From Monarcha castaneiventris obscurior (taxonomy: Eukaryota; Chordata; Aves; Passeriformes; Monarchidae): DNA of 64,000 nucleotides. Below, piece by piece: positions 21,278 through 34,630 of the stretch (the first letter of the stretch is position 1; the number at the start of each line of letters is the position of its first letter). The stretch is taken from NCBI GenBank assembly GCA_026261815.1, contig JAMPIT010000862.1, forward strand, positions 372,001 to 436,000. The letters run 5' to 3'. A program made the position numbers and the translations under genes. The notes under the pieces were generated by a model. The model ran no database searches and was not told the DNA's origin. It saw only the letters and a program-made list of their open reading frames with translations.

Positions 21278-24200
21278 AACTCTCTAGCAATGGTCTTTAT
21301 TGTTTTCCAATTCATAGCTGCCAGAGAGCCTGGAGGATTATTCTGCACAGAGCTATAAATGATGCCCCATATTAATGATTGCTTTCACTGATCTTTGGAG
21401 GAAAATTCCAGAGTGACTCGTGAAGATGAGATTTCCATTTCTACATCTCACACAAACAGCTGCATGTCAAAATCCTAGAAATAGGCACACAAACATTTTT
21501 CCCAGCTCCCAGAAACCCAGATAAAAATGCCCAAGGTGTATTCCAAGTGGACAATGATTTGCATGCAGTGGGCCTTGCCAGAAAAGCAGCGAACAAAAAT
21601 GATTTCCAGCTGAAGAGCAGAGAACCCTGCACCACATCCTTGGGCAAGGTAGGAGGGGAGACCACAGCTTTTCCAGGGGGGGTAGAAAATGCCATCGTTT
21701 CCCGCCTGAAACAGCTGTGCCATAAAAAACATCCGAGGGAGGCTGGTTTGAAAGCTGAAGATGGCAAGATTTACGTCTGATCCGTGGAAGATCCAGGTAT
21801 AGGCAGCGAGTTCTCTGTGTTTCCCAGCACACTCAAGCCCTGTGAACACGGTGTGTGGAGAAGGGCAGTGCCACAAGCAGCACAAACCTGTTTGCTGACG
21901 AGATGGGACTTACATACACCATGGATTTTGTCCTTTATCAGGCCCCCTCTATCCACTCTATTATTCATGGCTCCAGCCTCGTTTTCTCAAACTGCGGGGA
22001 AAGCCAAGAGCTAATCAGGATGAATAATTTTTGGGCTGGCACCCTTCACCCACCAGCACACCGTGGCAATGCACTGTGTGCCAGGGGAGCCAGGATTTCC
22101 ATTCCAGGCCTGTTAGGAGCTCTAGAAAAATGAGCACTATCCAGGCAAATCAGGACCAGCTGTGAAAGCTGCAGCCGTTGGGAAAAGCTTTGACAAGCCT
22201 GTAGGGCTTCCCCTTTTTTAGCACACTGATAGCTACAGGAAACAGACACTTTTTAAAGTTTTCACAACCGGGTTTCAGGAGGACCCATCAGCCTTACTAA
22301 ATATAACATTTCACTCTGTGAGCCATTATTTATTTATTTCTCTTGGCCCCTCTGCTATCCCCACAAAGCTGCCTGGAAGTGAGGAAACTTGGCCTCGCTG
22401 CATTTCAGACTGAAGCAATGCTCTGGATCTGCAAGCCAAAGGAAAACAGGAGTCAAGTTAAAAATATGCACATATTTTTGTGCATATATATTTGCAAACC
22501 CTTGTGGCAAGGGTTTGGGGATTTTTTTTGCTTTTGTTGTGTTTATAGACCCTCTTTCCAAATCTGATCCTTAGAGAAATGTGTTTTGTTACTTTATCCA
22601 GCAAGCATTACGGCATTTTGATTTGGAAAGGGACAGGCCATTCCACAGACATAACTGCAGGAAGGCCTTGGCAAACAAGAGAAAGAAGCCTGGGCAGTGA
22701 GGTGTATGCAGGACCTGTTTGAGCTTTTGTAGCTGTTTATTTAATAAAGATCTTTGCACAAGACCCATGGATTGATGCACCCGAGCTAGGTGTCATTTGG
22801 CATCCAGCTGCCAGTCGATTTTTCCCACTCTCTTCACGCTGTTTGCTTCAGCTACGTGCTCGGGTCACAAGTGGGTTTGTCCAGCTCCCCCACGTGAACA
22901 TTAAAAGTGCCCAAATGCCTCAGAGGAAAGGAAAATGACTGACTTTGGAGCTGGCTGTGCACACCAGCCATTTGCACCAATTTGCATGAGATTTGCATTT
23001 CATCACTAATCACTACTCAAATGTGTGGAAAATATGGTTTTAATCAGCTGACTGTGGGCAAACAAAGTAATCTCTCTCTCAGTTTTGAGCCAGTGACCTT
23101 CTGTCCCAGCATCAGAAGTGACATAAATTGCCACTTGGATGGCCTGGGCTTTTCCCAGGGAAGCCAAGCCAGCATGGAGACACCAGGACACCCTGCCCTG
23201 CCCATCCTCCTCTGGTTCCCTCTCCCTTTCAGTGATAATTTCTTCTAGGAAAAGAGGCACAGGACTCATCCGAGAGCTGCCAGAACTGATGGATTTGCTC
23301 TCAGCAGCCCCCCCATCACTGGACAGTTCGATATGTCCAGGAGACAACATTTAGGCTATTATGAAGCCAAACACAGTGGATCACCAATGCACACTCGTTT
23401 TCCTGCCTTGCCTCCCTCCCCTCCCTCTCCTTGGGAAGTCCTGGGCTTTTTAGCCACGTTCAAAAATGCATTTTGGCATAGTGTTGTTATTAGACATTAG
23501 AAAGCTCTGGCCTGCCGGCAGAATTCTGGGGACAGAAGTGGATGTTCGTGATCCTGGGGCTGAGATATCCAGCAGAGAAATCCCAGCTCTGCTTGTGACC
23601 GACTCTATGAGGTCCCAGGAGAATGAGCCAGGCCAACGTTTCGTCGCAGCCTTTGGAGGAGGATGCTGAAGTCACCCAGTCAAGCTGGCCCAGTGCCCAG
23701 TGGCCAGTGTCACCCTAGTGGGCAAAGGGCCAGTTCGGCAGCGCTGTAAATGCAGCCTTTTAAACAAAAGTATTGAACTGGATCAGGACGTCTGGCCTAA
23801 ACAAGCCCAGATTAACCAAGGACTGACTCCACTCTGCTGCTATTTTTAGCTTCCAAAACCAGTCTGACCTACAGCGCCCGCCTGTGAACACTCTGAGCCT
23901 GATTTGACTCAGAGTGGGGCTTGACACAAGCATTCCTGTCTCTGTAACTCATCCTCAGTGTCCCTGTGGTGCTGATGTTCCATCTCTCCCCATGTCATGC
24001 CCACTTGGGGCTGTGTTTCCATCCACACGACTGAGTGGGTGTCTCCAAACGTTGGCGGAGTGGTTCCCCAGGAGCTGCCTTGGAGCTCGGTGCTGCCAGG
24101 CTCAGTGGGATGCTTCCCGGCAAAACCACCCCAACACGCAGGCGGCGTCTCCTCCGAGCCTCGGGTGCTTTGCTAATCTAGCAAACTGCTACGTGCTCTG

Positions 24201-25017
24201 CCTCTCAGGCTCGTTTTGCTGAAAAAATGACAAAACACACCTCTGCAAGCAGCAGCTGTTTGGGCTCATGCACCAAAACACCCAGCGGGACTGAAGTGGC
24301 TGTGAGGCAGGAATGGCATGGCCACGCTGGGTTTGACCGAGCAGCCTTGGCAGGTGCCAAGTGAAATGTCCCAGCCAGCTGGTGGCATGGGGAGGGCTGC
24401 TGGCACATCAAGATGTCCATATCTGCCTGGAACACGCTGGAAAAGTGATGCCTGGCTGGGTCCAAGCCAAACAGCTCCAGCTCCAGCTGCCTTTCTCTCA
24501 ACACCTCCAGGGCTGAGTGCTGGCACAGCAGGCAGGAATGCCATGTACCTCTTCCCAAATAGGTAAGGCACTGCACCAGGCAGAAACTCTCTGATAGCGA
24601 GGTGTGAAATCCAGCACTGAGCTCATGTTTAAAAAGCAAAGGTCCTGCAGGGCTCCTTATCTCTCCTGCTCCATGAAATGCAGTCAGATGAAGCTGTGAA
24701 AAAGAAGCCATGTGTTTTTTCCCCCCACTCGTGACTCTCAGAGGAAGGCAGGGTTTTTAAAAGCACAGGCAATTACTAGTGGATTGCCTCTATTTTTTCC
24801 CAAATCTCAGTCCATCAGAAGAGGACAATTAAGTCTGGATCTAGAAGTCGAAATCTACTTGAAAAAAAACATGCTCAACTCAAGCCTGAAACTCTTCAAT
24901 GTGAACTGAATTGTGAAGAGAACTAAATTCCTGCTAGACGGGGAGCTGCTCATTTCCAACGACTGGATTTTATAAGTGGAAGGAGAAAGTTTTTTCCACT
25001 GCAATTCAGCAGGGGGG

Positions 25018-25063
25018 ATTTTTTTGTTTTGTTTTCGGTTTTTTTGGGATTTTTTTTTTTTTG
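25018..25063. repeat. T-rich low-complexity tract
   Basis: T runs separated by single or short G-containing breaks. There is no recognisable transposon body next to it. Confidence 0.85.
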
Positions 25064-25570
25064 GTCAGAAGGTGTAAGATGTTAATTTATTACAAGTAGC
25101 TATTTCCTGCAGAACAGATGGGGCTGTGTTGTGCAGATCTGAGCACTAAACCTTTCCTGCACCTCACTTTGCAGCTGTTCACTTTAACTCCCCAAGCAGC
25201 AGTAACACGCAGCCCACACCTCACCCATGGACACAGCTGGTCTCCTCTTGCTCAGGACTGTGGTCACCAGTGGGCTGCACACAGAGCAGCTCAGCTCTGG
25301 CTCAGCCTGGCCACGGCTGCCCCCAGCTCTGGGGGCTTTGGCAGTACAAGTGACAATGCCTTACTGACACTAAAGGCTGAACTGGCTCTGTTACCCCTCC
25401 CACTCTCAAAATTTTCTTGCCCTGGAGGAAAAGGATGCTGAAGGATGGAAGATCACCGGAGACCCATTTTCTTAAACATGGTGTTTATGACCCAAAACAT
25501 GTAGATGCCTTTTTTATTAAAAATGACGCATTTCCCTATGTCTTAGGATTCATTTAATGTACCTTATGCT

Positions 25571-25660
25571 ATTGGTATTGCATAAGCTGAATGCAATATT
25601 TATATTGCATTTGCATTAATATTGAGCTTATGCAATATTGGTATTGCATAAGCTAAATGC
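25571..25660. repeat. AT-rich direct and inverted repeat cluster
   Basis: The 13-mer TATTGCATAAGCT occurs at 25576-25588 and again at 25642-25654, and its exact reverse complement lies between them at 25625-25637. The direct copies extend to about 24 nt with one mismatch (25571-25594 and 25637-25660). The middle arm could pair with either flanking copy. It may be a tiny minisatellite or the remnant of a foldback element. Confidence 0.85.
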
Positions 25661-28600
25661 TTATGTATTTAGTTGATTCATTTACAATCTTACTTTCCAT
25701 GTTTGTGATAACATAGAGGCCACAACACCCCTATGAACAGCCTCACCAGATCCTCTGCACAATGACTGAAATTCTCACTTGTACGAGAGCAACCTCCCAG
25801 TCCTAAATCCAGCTGTCCTTACACCCTCATTAAAGCACACACCAGTCCAACGGCAGATCACAAAAACTGTTTGGCCCTCTGGCCCAAGTAACAGAACTCC
25901 AACGCCTTTCCTCACATCCCAGGCAAACTCCGGGACTCCCATTCGTGTTGCACCACTCATCCTGGTGGTTTCCAGCTCCACCCCTCTTGCATCACTTACT
26001 AACCACAGATGGACTCAGCAATCCCAGCCAACAAACAAGAAATGAACTCTGTGATATGACCAATCCGCTAAAAATACTGCTGTTTCACAAGGGGGAGGGC
26101 CTGGGTGGGAGAGTGCCAGAAGTTCTGCTCTGGCACATTTTGGTCTGACCCTGCTTGGTTTGCAGCCTGTTCAGCGGTGTGGGACAGCGATCCTGCATCC
26201 CACAATTAAATAGGAACCACTCCTTCCTTCCGTGGGGAGAGCATGGATCCCCTTCATGCTCACCATCTCCAAGGAACCTGCAAAAACACTTAGCAAATCC
26301 CTTTTTCTCCCCCAGGTAGCTGCTCCTGTCTGCTGACATCCTGGCTTTCAGGTGGGAGGACAAGGAATTGTGTGCGGGAGGTCTGGGGACACCAGGCAGG
26401 AACTTCATGCCCCTGTGAAACCGGAGGGAAATGTGCTGCCAATGCCAGGTGTGGCAGCGCTTCCAAGTCCTTCCTCACAGCCTGTTCCTGCCAAACACAC
26501 CCATGCCATTTGGCTCTTCATTCCATGTCAAAAGCAGGCGGGCACAGGCTGCTGGTGCACCAGGGCTGTGGGCAGCAGGCAGCACCCGTGGGTGTCTCAG
26601 ACCTTGACAAACCCGGGCATGATTTCCCCCCGAGTGAGCAGGATCAGTCATCTCACAGAGTGCTCGTCCCCTTGATTAAAACATTGGTTTGTTATCCCTG
26701 CAATCCATGCAGGGAGCAGTGCCACCTGCCAGGGATCATTCCACAAGAAGCACCCAGGGCCAGGGGAGCCCCTCTCTGCAATCCCTTCCCCAGCGTGTTC
26801 AGCACCGAGCACCTGAGCTGAGTCACCCCTGCTCCCTGGCAATTCTCCTGCCCTCTCCATCACTCCCTCTGTCACTGCCTCCCTCCCCGGCAGCAGGGGC
26901 TGCAGGGCAGCCCTGACTCCTCTCCCAGGAGGGGATGCTGAATTATGCCAGAGTCAGCAGTGAGTGCTGCCTCCTTGGCTCATCCCCGAGTCTTGATCTG
27001 CCAAGACAAACCCAGGCCGGTCACAGAGGGCTCCTGGAAATGTGCCCAGGTGCTCCTCCCGCTTAAGTTTATTTCCTCTGAAGTGCACACCTGATGGAAA
27101 CAGCATTAAGGGAAGCCATACCCTCTCTCCAGGTACATCCCACATGCTGGCCTGCCACAGGAAGAATTACGAAATGTAATTAACACCTGGCTCTTTTTCC
27201 AGGGTTGACTTTTCCTTCTTGGGAGAAAAGGGGAGTTGTGTGATAGCACCAGCCCTGCCAGCGCGATGAAAAGTGCTGTCATGCAGCTGAGCCTGGGGAT
27301 AGATACACCAGGAGCTGGCCCAGGCTGTCCCAGCGGAGAGCAGTGCTCATCCCTCATCTCCACCTCCTGCTAGGCTGCTCCAGCATGGCCTCGGCATGTC
27401 CCAGGGCACAGCCTGGGTTTTGGGGAATGTGAGACATCCCTAGGGCAGTGGAAACACCAGCAGCAGCTCTTCAGGCAAGGATCCCAAGGGTTAGGCAGCT
27501 GTTGGGAATCAGTGGGCATTATCTCTGCAGTATTGAGGAAGGTGCCCAGGGATGTGTAGGGACTCCACTGGAAGATGTCAGGGCACACAACCCACCCTGA
27601 ATGCTGCATAAATGGCAAGATATCCTTGGAAAGGTGAAGGTGACCTTGAGGTGTGTTAGAGGATACTGAAAAAGCTCAGGAGGCACCAGTCATGGGAGAG
27701 GAGAGCTTTCCAGAGAAAAACTCAGGGTATAGGGGCGAAAACACCCCATCTGCTGGGCAGGGGAGGTGGTGCTGGTGACACACAGGCAGGTCAGGCTGGC
27801 TGGCCCAGAGAACTCGTGGCAGGATAGTCTGCAGGCATCCCTTGGTGCCACACCGTAGCCTCTGCTGTGCCAGAGTTACTCTCAGCCAGATATCCTGGCT
27901 TCCCTCCCTGCTTTCCCCCCACTGCTCCGAAGTTTTTTTGCAGTGAGGGAAACCTTTCCTCCACCTGCACCAGCTGTGAGTTGCCCCAGGAGCAGAACGA
28001 GGGCAGAGTGGGGTCTGTGCTGCTGGAGGTTTTGGCACAGTAAACATGGGAGGAAACAAGCAGGTCGCAGAGCGGCCCCAAGGAGGGGATTACAGAGCTC
28101 CTGTTGCACGCGGGACTTGACGTCCAACATAGTTAATGCCTTTTTAATCACTCGTAAGCCATTCTGCTCTGAAAGAATAATAATAATGATAAAAAAAAAC
28201 CCCTCTTTAGTCTCTTTGCTTTTTATTTTCCTGCTTGTAAATCCCAAGGCCTTCAAAACACTGTCCTTGCTGAGTGAACTTAACCATTAACCTACAAAGA
28301 GCCACCGATGATCATGTCTCTGAAAATAGATTTTATCCATTCCCTCCACTTGCCTCTACTGATCTAGACACAAATGCTTAGTGATTGTTACTTGGCAACC
28401 ATGGTAAAAATGTACCGAGCCACACGTGGCTACAAAGGATGAAATCACTGTCATGAAATTTCCAAAATAAGTACTGTAATACCAGAACACTTATTCCTAA
28501 GAGGAACAAACAAACCTCTGCCTTATATGTTGTTGTTGCTGATGGCTTTTTTTAAAAATAATTCATTTTTTTTTATTAGCAAGGCACAGTTTTTATTCTT

Positions 28601-31600
28601 GCTTCTTTGTGACTTCATTCAGCTTCTTTTGCTGTAGTGAGCATCACATACATGCATATGTGGACACACAGCACTCAGGGAAGCACAGATACCCTCTCCT
28701 GAAGCCTGGACAGAAACACAGAGTTGTAGGAGGGCTCACAGGTGGGCAGGGACCTCAAGAGGTCTTTGGTCAAAGCAAGGTCCACCCCCAAGGATGGGCA
28801 GGGTGCTCACATGGGTCTCTGTATAGGTGCATGCATGTGCACACTTTGCAGGCTCTCGGAAGCAAGACCAGAGCACGTAATAAAAGGTGACTCCATCTGA
28901 GACTGCTTTAAACTAGAAATCACTAGTGCACTGAAAAGCTGGCATGGATACCAGGTATTGATTAATCAGCTGCTTGGACCTACAGTTGTCAAATGTGCAG
29001 CTCAAGTCCCTGTAAATCCATTCTTCCCCTATGGCTAAGCTCCTGTATCCAATGCTGTGTAGTCCCATGGACTACCAACACCAAGATGCCACGTGCAGGA
29101 GATACTTTTCCACGTAGCAAACATCTGAGCTTTAATCTTTGGTAAAATATTTCCCAGTGGGAAAATGTTTGTGTCATGGTTCCTGTAACGAAGAACTCTG
29201 TGCCTTTAGATCTGATTGAAAGCTGTCCTGGGTAGCCTTTGATTAATACATGTTTCTCTGTTGGTCTCTCAATAAAGCAGGGAAGAAATGGATATTTTCG
29301 CTTTGCTCAGAGATTCAGGGGCTGGGCTGGCTTCTGGACAGACTGAACTCCACACAGTCAGAAAGATCTGAAACCAACGCACACCAAGCTGAATTTTTCA
29401 AACACGAGCCTCTTGAAGTTGTCTAACTTCTCACCAGGGAAATATTTAATTTCAGAGATTAAACACTGTGTTTGGAGATTCAGAGGCAAGATGCAATGCT
29501 GATTAGCATTTGTCTCAAAGCCTGATTATTCACACTGTTCCTCTTTTAGGGAACATACTTCTTTCAAGCTCGCACATGAATTTGTGCCCACAGATCTGCT
29601 TTCTCCTCTGATCAACACCCATTAGTTGCAACTTTTCCTAGGTTTGAGTAGCAAGGGCATCTGTTCCTCCCCAGACCAGTGCTAGGTTGGATCAGCAATC
29701 TGAAATCAGATTCACCCCAGTTTTCAACCCAGCTCATCCCCTGAGGCCTGCATGCTGCACTGGTGCTCCTGGTGAGGACAAGGAGCACAAAGAGGTGCTA
29801 GTCCCTCTCTCCCATGCTCCCCCCAGCAGTGGGAAAGGCTGCAAGAGGGTTTTAGCTCCTGCAGTGGGAATATCTGCTGAGCTCCCTTCTGCATCTTAGA
29901 GTGGAATTTTATCGGCAGTGAAGTGACCTGGGCCATCTCCTCCTGCAAGAAAGGGCTCAGTGAGCAGGGTCTGGCACCTCTCTGGGGTATCTCCAGGCTG
30001 ATGCAGGCACTGCAGCATGCTTGCAGCATGCCATGAGTTGAATGCCCTGGTCTGCAACAGAAGAAGCCTTTCCCTGCTCTGCTGCTGCAAAGGAATGAGA
30101 AATCCTGGTGGCAAACACTGCGCTGTGAGCCCCGCAAGGGGTCCAGCATGGATATCCATCGAGGATGCTCCCCAAGCACAGGCAGCAGGGCTGGCTCAGC
30201 CCATCACAGCTGGGGCTCTGTCCCTGAGCCCTCTGCACCCCAGGTTTTCCATGGCTGAGCTTGGGCCCCTTGGAGCCATGCCTTGGTGATGTGGGCTAAG
30301 CAAGGGAAGCCGTGAGCCCTGGACAGACCCTTGCTGACATCTCCAATCCACTCTCAAATGCTGCTTTCCTGTTTTTCTGTCTCTAATGCAAGCATAAATC
30401 TAGAAAGGACATCTCCCCAGCCTTCCCTCTGCCAGGATTTGGGAACAGCCCTTCCAAATCTCTGTGAGGCCCTTGCAGACCGTGAAATGGTTGTGAAAGC
30501 AGCTTAACTGAGTGAAATGAGATGATGCCAAATAAAAATGATCTTCCCTCTTTTCTGGGTTCATCTTCCCCACCAACCTCCGCCTTCCCCCTTACACCTG
30601 GCCAGCAGGTTCAGGATTCTGGGACAGGGCTTCTCTGATGGATGCATGGCCCATCTTGTTGGGATCTTTTCCTAGGCAAAGCCAGGAAGGAGGCCTCCCA
30701 GCTCCCTGTGGTTATTTCATGTCTTCTCTCCAAAGCCTTTGAGAAGCAACTGGCCAGAAATCCCACAGACACAGGGAAGAGCTCTGGGGCTTCCTAGCTC
30801 AGAGGGAGATGCTTTCATCTGTAAAGCGAAACAAAACAACACTGAGAAGGGTAGAGATCCATGCAAACAGTTTTAACTTCCCTGCCCAGGCCAGCGACAT
30901 AAACCAGCCTTAGACAACAATACACCACAAAACCACACACAGCATTCTGCATCTGTTTCCTGAAGCTGGGCTCAGGGTTAAGCTGGGCTCTAAACCCTGG
31001 CAGGAAACATTTCAGTTTCCTGCTAGCAGTTTAGAAATGGGTTTGAACAGTGGGTTTTTAATTGGTGAGAGCTGCCAAGCTGTATCAAGTTTTCCATACT
31101 TAAAAGCTGATTTTTCACAAGTGCACGTTTAAGAGATTCTTAAAAAAAAAAAAAAATTAAAATAATCCCCTGACCTCCTAAATCTCACCTGCTTTCTAAA
31201 CTCACAATGCAGACACGCAGAGCTATGGGTGACTGATAGCTATTTAAGCTAGTTATTATTTTCTTCTGCAAACAGTGGCAAACCACAAAAGCTAATAATC
31301 TTGGATTTCATTATCTCATGTGCTGAGGACTTGGTGCTCCAGGCAGCTGAAAGCACAGAGAGAAATTAAAACTCTGCATCTCAGAAACACAAACCCTCCA
31401 TGAGCTGGCTGGAAGAACGATGACCCCAGCCCATTTCATCAGGGTCCACCCGTTAGCATCCACCTGCTGACGGATTCCTGATGCGGGTGGTTTGTGGGAA
31501 TTTAATGCTCTGATTGCCCAGCAGCAGGGCAGTGTGACCATACAGACACAGCACAGCCCCCATGGCCTTCTCAAGCGCTGTCTTGCCTCAAGCAAGTGCC

Positions 31601-34100
31601 CTGATAATTTCACACCACATTCTCAGCAGCTTGGCAGTCTCTGCATTGCACTGAGTGTGTTGAGAGCTACCTGTGCGCAGAAGTGCCCACGGGCAGGAAA
31701 GCAAAGCTTGTCCTTACAACCTTAACTCTGCAAAAATTCACCATAAATCCCAAGCTCAGCGTTCCCACACTACACCTCCAGCAGTTAAGTGTGATGGTGC
31801 TGCCTGCCCAAATCTCTCTGAGCACACAGCAGGGCCAGCAAAAGCAACTGAGTGCTCCTGGGAGAGCAGGAGGGAAACAGTCCTTTTAAACCATTTCCAC
31901 ACTGAGCTGCCATCACTGAGAGCATTCCAGGCTCAGTGTCACTTTCAAGATTCAGCCATAACTAAAACCCATTTTCTGGCTGACAATATTGGCATAAAAG
32001 CCGAGCCCTGCCTGCCCCTGCTCTGCATGGACAAAGAGCAGTGGGAAGGAAATATTCCTACTGCCTTACAGGCAGCAAGAGGAGCTGTTTCTGTGAGATT
32101 TTTGATGTTTTGGGTTTGTTTTCCCCAACACCTGGCACAGAAAAAAAGGTTTCCTATTTTAATTCCCCCAAAAGCTGATGACCTCCCTGTCTCTGGGTCA
32201 GCCCATTCCCCCACCTGCCAGCAAGACAGATTAAAACAGCCACTTTCACTGCAGTTCTCCAGTCTGGGAGCCTTTTGAATCACAATGAGACAGGCTATTT
32301 GCCAATTCACTTCTACATAAAATGTGGCTTGCAGCTGGGGAAATGGCAGCTCCCCTGGCTCCTGTGCTGTGCTGGCAACCTGTGACTTGGGCATATCACA
32401 CCAGGGCAAGAGGCACAGCAGGGATGTGGCAAAGAGGTGACTGAGGTATGACTTTCGTGAGGGTCCTGTGTCCACCTGCTTCAACATGTCCATCCTGCTC
32501 CCATTTGGTTCATCTCTGTCCTCCTCTCCTGCCTGCCTGAGCTTCCAGCTCTCTCAGGGACCAAAATCCCAGTAAGCAGCCAGGGCAAGCAGTGCAGCAG
32601 AGTCATGGGCAGGAGGGGCACCTGCTTAGCTTGGACAAGTGAGGGCCAAATCTCCTCTGCAATGGGACATGGACAGAAAAACCTGACCAAACACCGTTGT
32701 GCACCCTTCTCCATTGGGCCACTTCTCTCTCCACCCCTTTCCCTCTTCCCATCCACTGGAGACAGCATCAGTCCATGCAGGGAGCTTAACAACCCATCCC
32801 AGCCTGTGTGTGTGTGTCCCCAGCACAGGAGCCCTTATGTATCTGTGAGCTGAGCCAAAAGCAGGCTGCCAGTTCCATCCAGCCTCCCAGCCAGCACCAG
32901 CAGGGATCGTGCTGGGGAGCAATGGGCTCCCCACAGCACATCAACCCTGGTGCTGGGCTGGCACCCCGGACCCTGGCCCTGCTGCGGTGCCACCGAGGTA
33001 CCATCGGTGAGCAGCAGTGCTTGGAACTCTGCCAGCTGCCAGAGGAAAATGATTATATTTTAATATGGTTTATGACTTCCTCATGAATCTAGGAGCCCAG
33101 AGGCTCTGGTCAAGACTAGGTTTAGCAATTTATCTTTGTGTATGGGACAACATCCTACAACAGGTGATGAGCTGCCCCCATCCCCACAGGCATCCTGGGA
33201 CACACACGGACAACAGACTAAAAAATATGTAGCCTCAGTGGCTCTAAAACTGCTCAGAGATAAAGAAAGATGTGAAGGCAGGAGGTGTTGGGAAGGCAGC
33301 AGCTGTCAGAGGAGCCAAGGGACGAATTAGTTTGCATAATTCATTCCTGCACTTCAAGGGGAGGCTCGGGAGCCAAGGTCTCCTCTTGCTGGAGTCGCTC
33401 TCCTCCGTCAGCGTGCAGCAGAGACACAATCAATCATGGCCACTGCAGCTCCCCAGTGACATTTCCAAGTGCTCCACTGAGCGGGGATGAATTAGAGATG
33501 GCCATGATGTAGCCGTGGGGTGCCCAGGTCTCTCTCCCGGTCTCCTGCAGCCACCGAGCTCCACCCTCGCTCTCCCCTCATCCACATTTCCTGAGACAGA
33601 TGGGATCAAGGAGATAACGCTTGTACATAGCTGCACCAGTCCTGATAACAAGCTATTAACAAGAGGCATTTTCGTACTGTACCACTCTTACCAGGAGACT
33701 GACAAGTGCGGAGTGAATAGCAGCCGGCAGATAAGCCCCAAGTGCTTCTCTGTCCCTACGAGGTGCTGCTCACAGCCCCGGGCAGTGCTCAGCCTGCCAG
33801 CCACATGCTGGGCAGCTCCGAGCCCTGCTCCAGCACCCAGCACCTCTGTGTCAGCCTCTCCGTGGCTGTGTCCCCTGCCTCTGTGACAGCATGACACCAG
33901 CCAGGCTTTGTGAAGCACCTGGGCACCTCTGAGCTGGAAGTGCTGCATCGGACTCTGAATGTTGCTGCAAATTGCTGAGCTGCTGCAGAGGGGCACTGAT
34001 GGCTTCCTTAGGTTGTGTATGGGACATGGATGACGGCATGGCCAACTGGGATTTGGCCTCCTGAGCCTAAACAAGCTCTGGATTTCTTGTGTGACCACTT
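25661..34100 (-). other. Large upstream intron, segment 4
   Basis: Unique intronic sequence with an A run at 31142-31156 and a small GTGT run near 32805-32816. No exon, RNA gene or transposon was recognised. Confidence 0.65.
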
Positions 34101-34120
34101 CTGATACCTATTGGTATCAG
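34101..34120. other. Short perfect hairpin
   Basis: CTGATACC and its reverse complement GGTATCAG are separated by four bases, giving an 8-9 bp stem. It stands alone and has no obvious role. Confidence 0.5.
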
Positions 34121-34564
34121 ATGTTCCTCAGCAAGCCCAGAGAAATCCTTTGCCAGGCACAGTGCATTCCTCAGGGCTGCAGCTGCTCTTCACTCTCTGC
34201 TTGTCCAAGCATCTTGATGGCAAGAAGAAAGCCCTGAGATGTGACACATTCCCTCCCAGCTCTCTTTGGAGCCCCAGCTCCCACAAGGACAGAGCAGGAG
34301 AGCTGCGAGTGCCCTTTGCTCCAACGAGGGCAAGGACCGCTCCATCCTGCAAATGTCTGCTCATGACATCCCAACCTCTGCCCGCAGGGATGTGTCCCCT
34401 GTTGGGGCCACGCTCCCCAATGCTGGGCACAGCTCCCAGCTACAGCTGTTTTTGTCTTACTAGGTTACTATTTTTACTGGGTGGTGCTTCTGCAGGTCAC
34501 ACAACCTTCCACTCTGTCTCTGCCCAAGGAGCCATCAATCTGCTGGGCAGTTGTTTTCACATGT
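34121..34564 (-). other. Large upstream intron, between hairpin and GGAA array
   Basis: Unique sequence; nothing recognised. Confidence 0.6.
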
Positions 34565-34630
34565 GGGAAGGAAGGAAGGAAGGAAGGAAGGAAGGAAGGA
34601 AGGAAGGAAGGAAGGAAGGAAGGAAGGAAG
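34565..34630. repeat. (GGAA)n microsatellite, about 16 units
   Basis: An uninterrupted tetranucleotide array of about 65 nt. Frames through it read as Lys-Glu-Gly-Arg or Phe-Leu-Pro-Ser repeats, which explains odd repeat-like open frames here. GGAA is also the ETS core motif. Confidence 0.97.

Larger units (their letters stand above)
18561..25570 (-). other. Large upstream intron, segment 3
   Basis: Mostly unique sequence. Simple stretches include a CTC run (19424-19440), a T-rich stretch with TTTG units (21239-21277) and another T-rich stretch (25018-25063). No exon or RNA gene was recognised. Confidence 0.65.

Noticed and set aside
31673..32278. A 201-residue plus-strand open frame
   Set aside because: No recognisable domain, no start context or splice signals supporting it. 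Chance open frames of this size are expected in 64 kb.
34565..34630. Possible CRISPR-like array (also the ATC array)
   Set aside because: Units of 3-4 nt without spacers are simple microsatellites, and the genome is eukaryotic.
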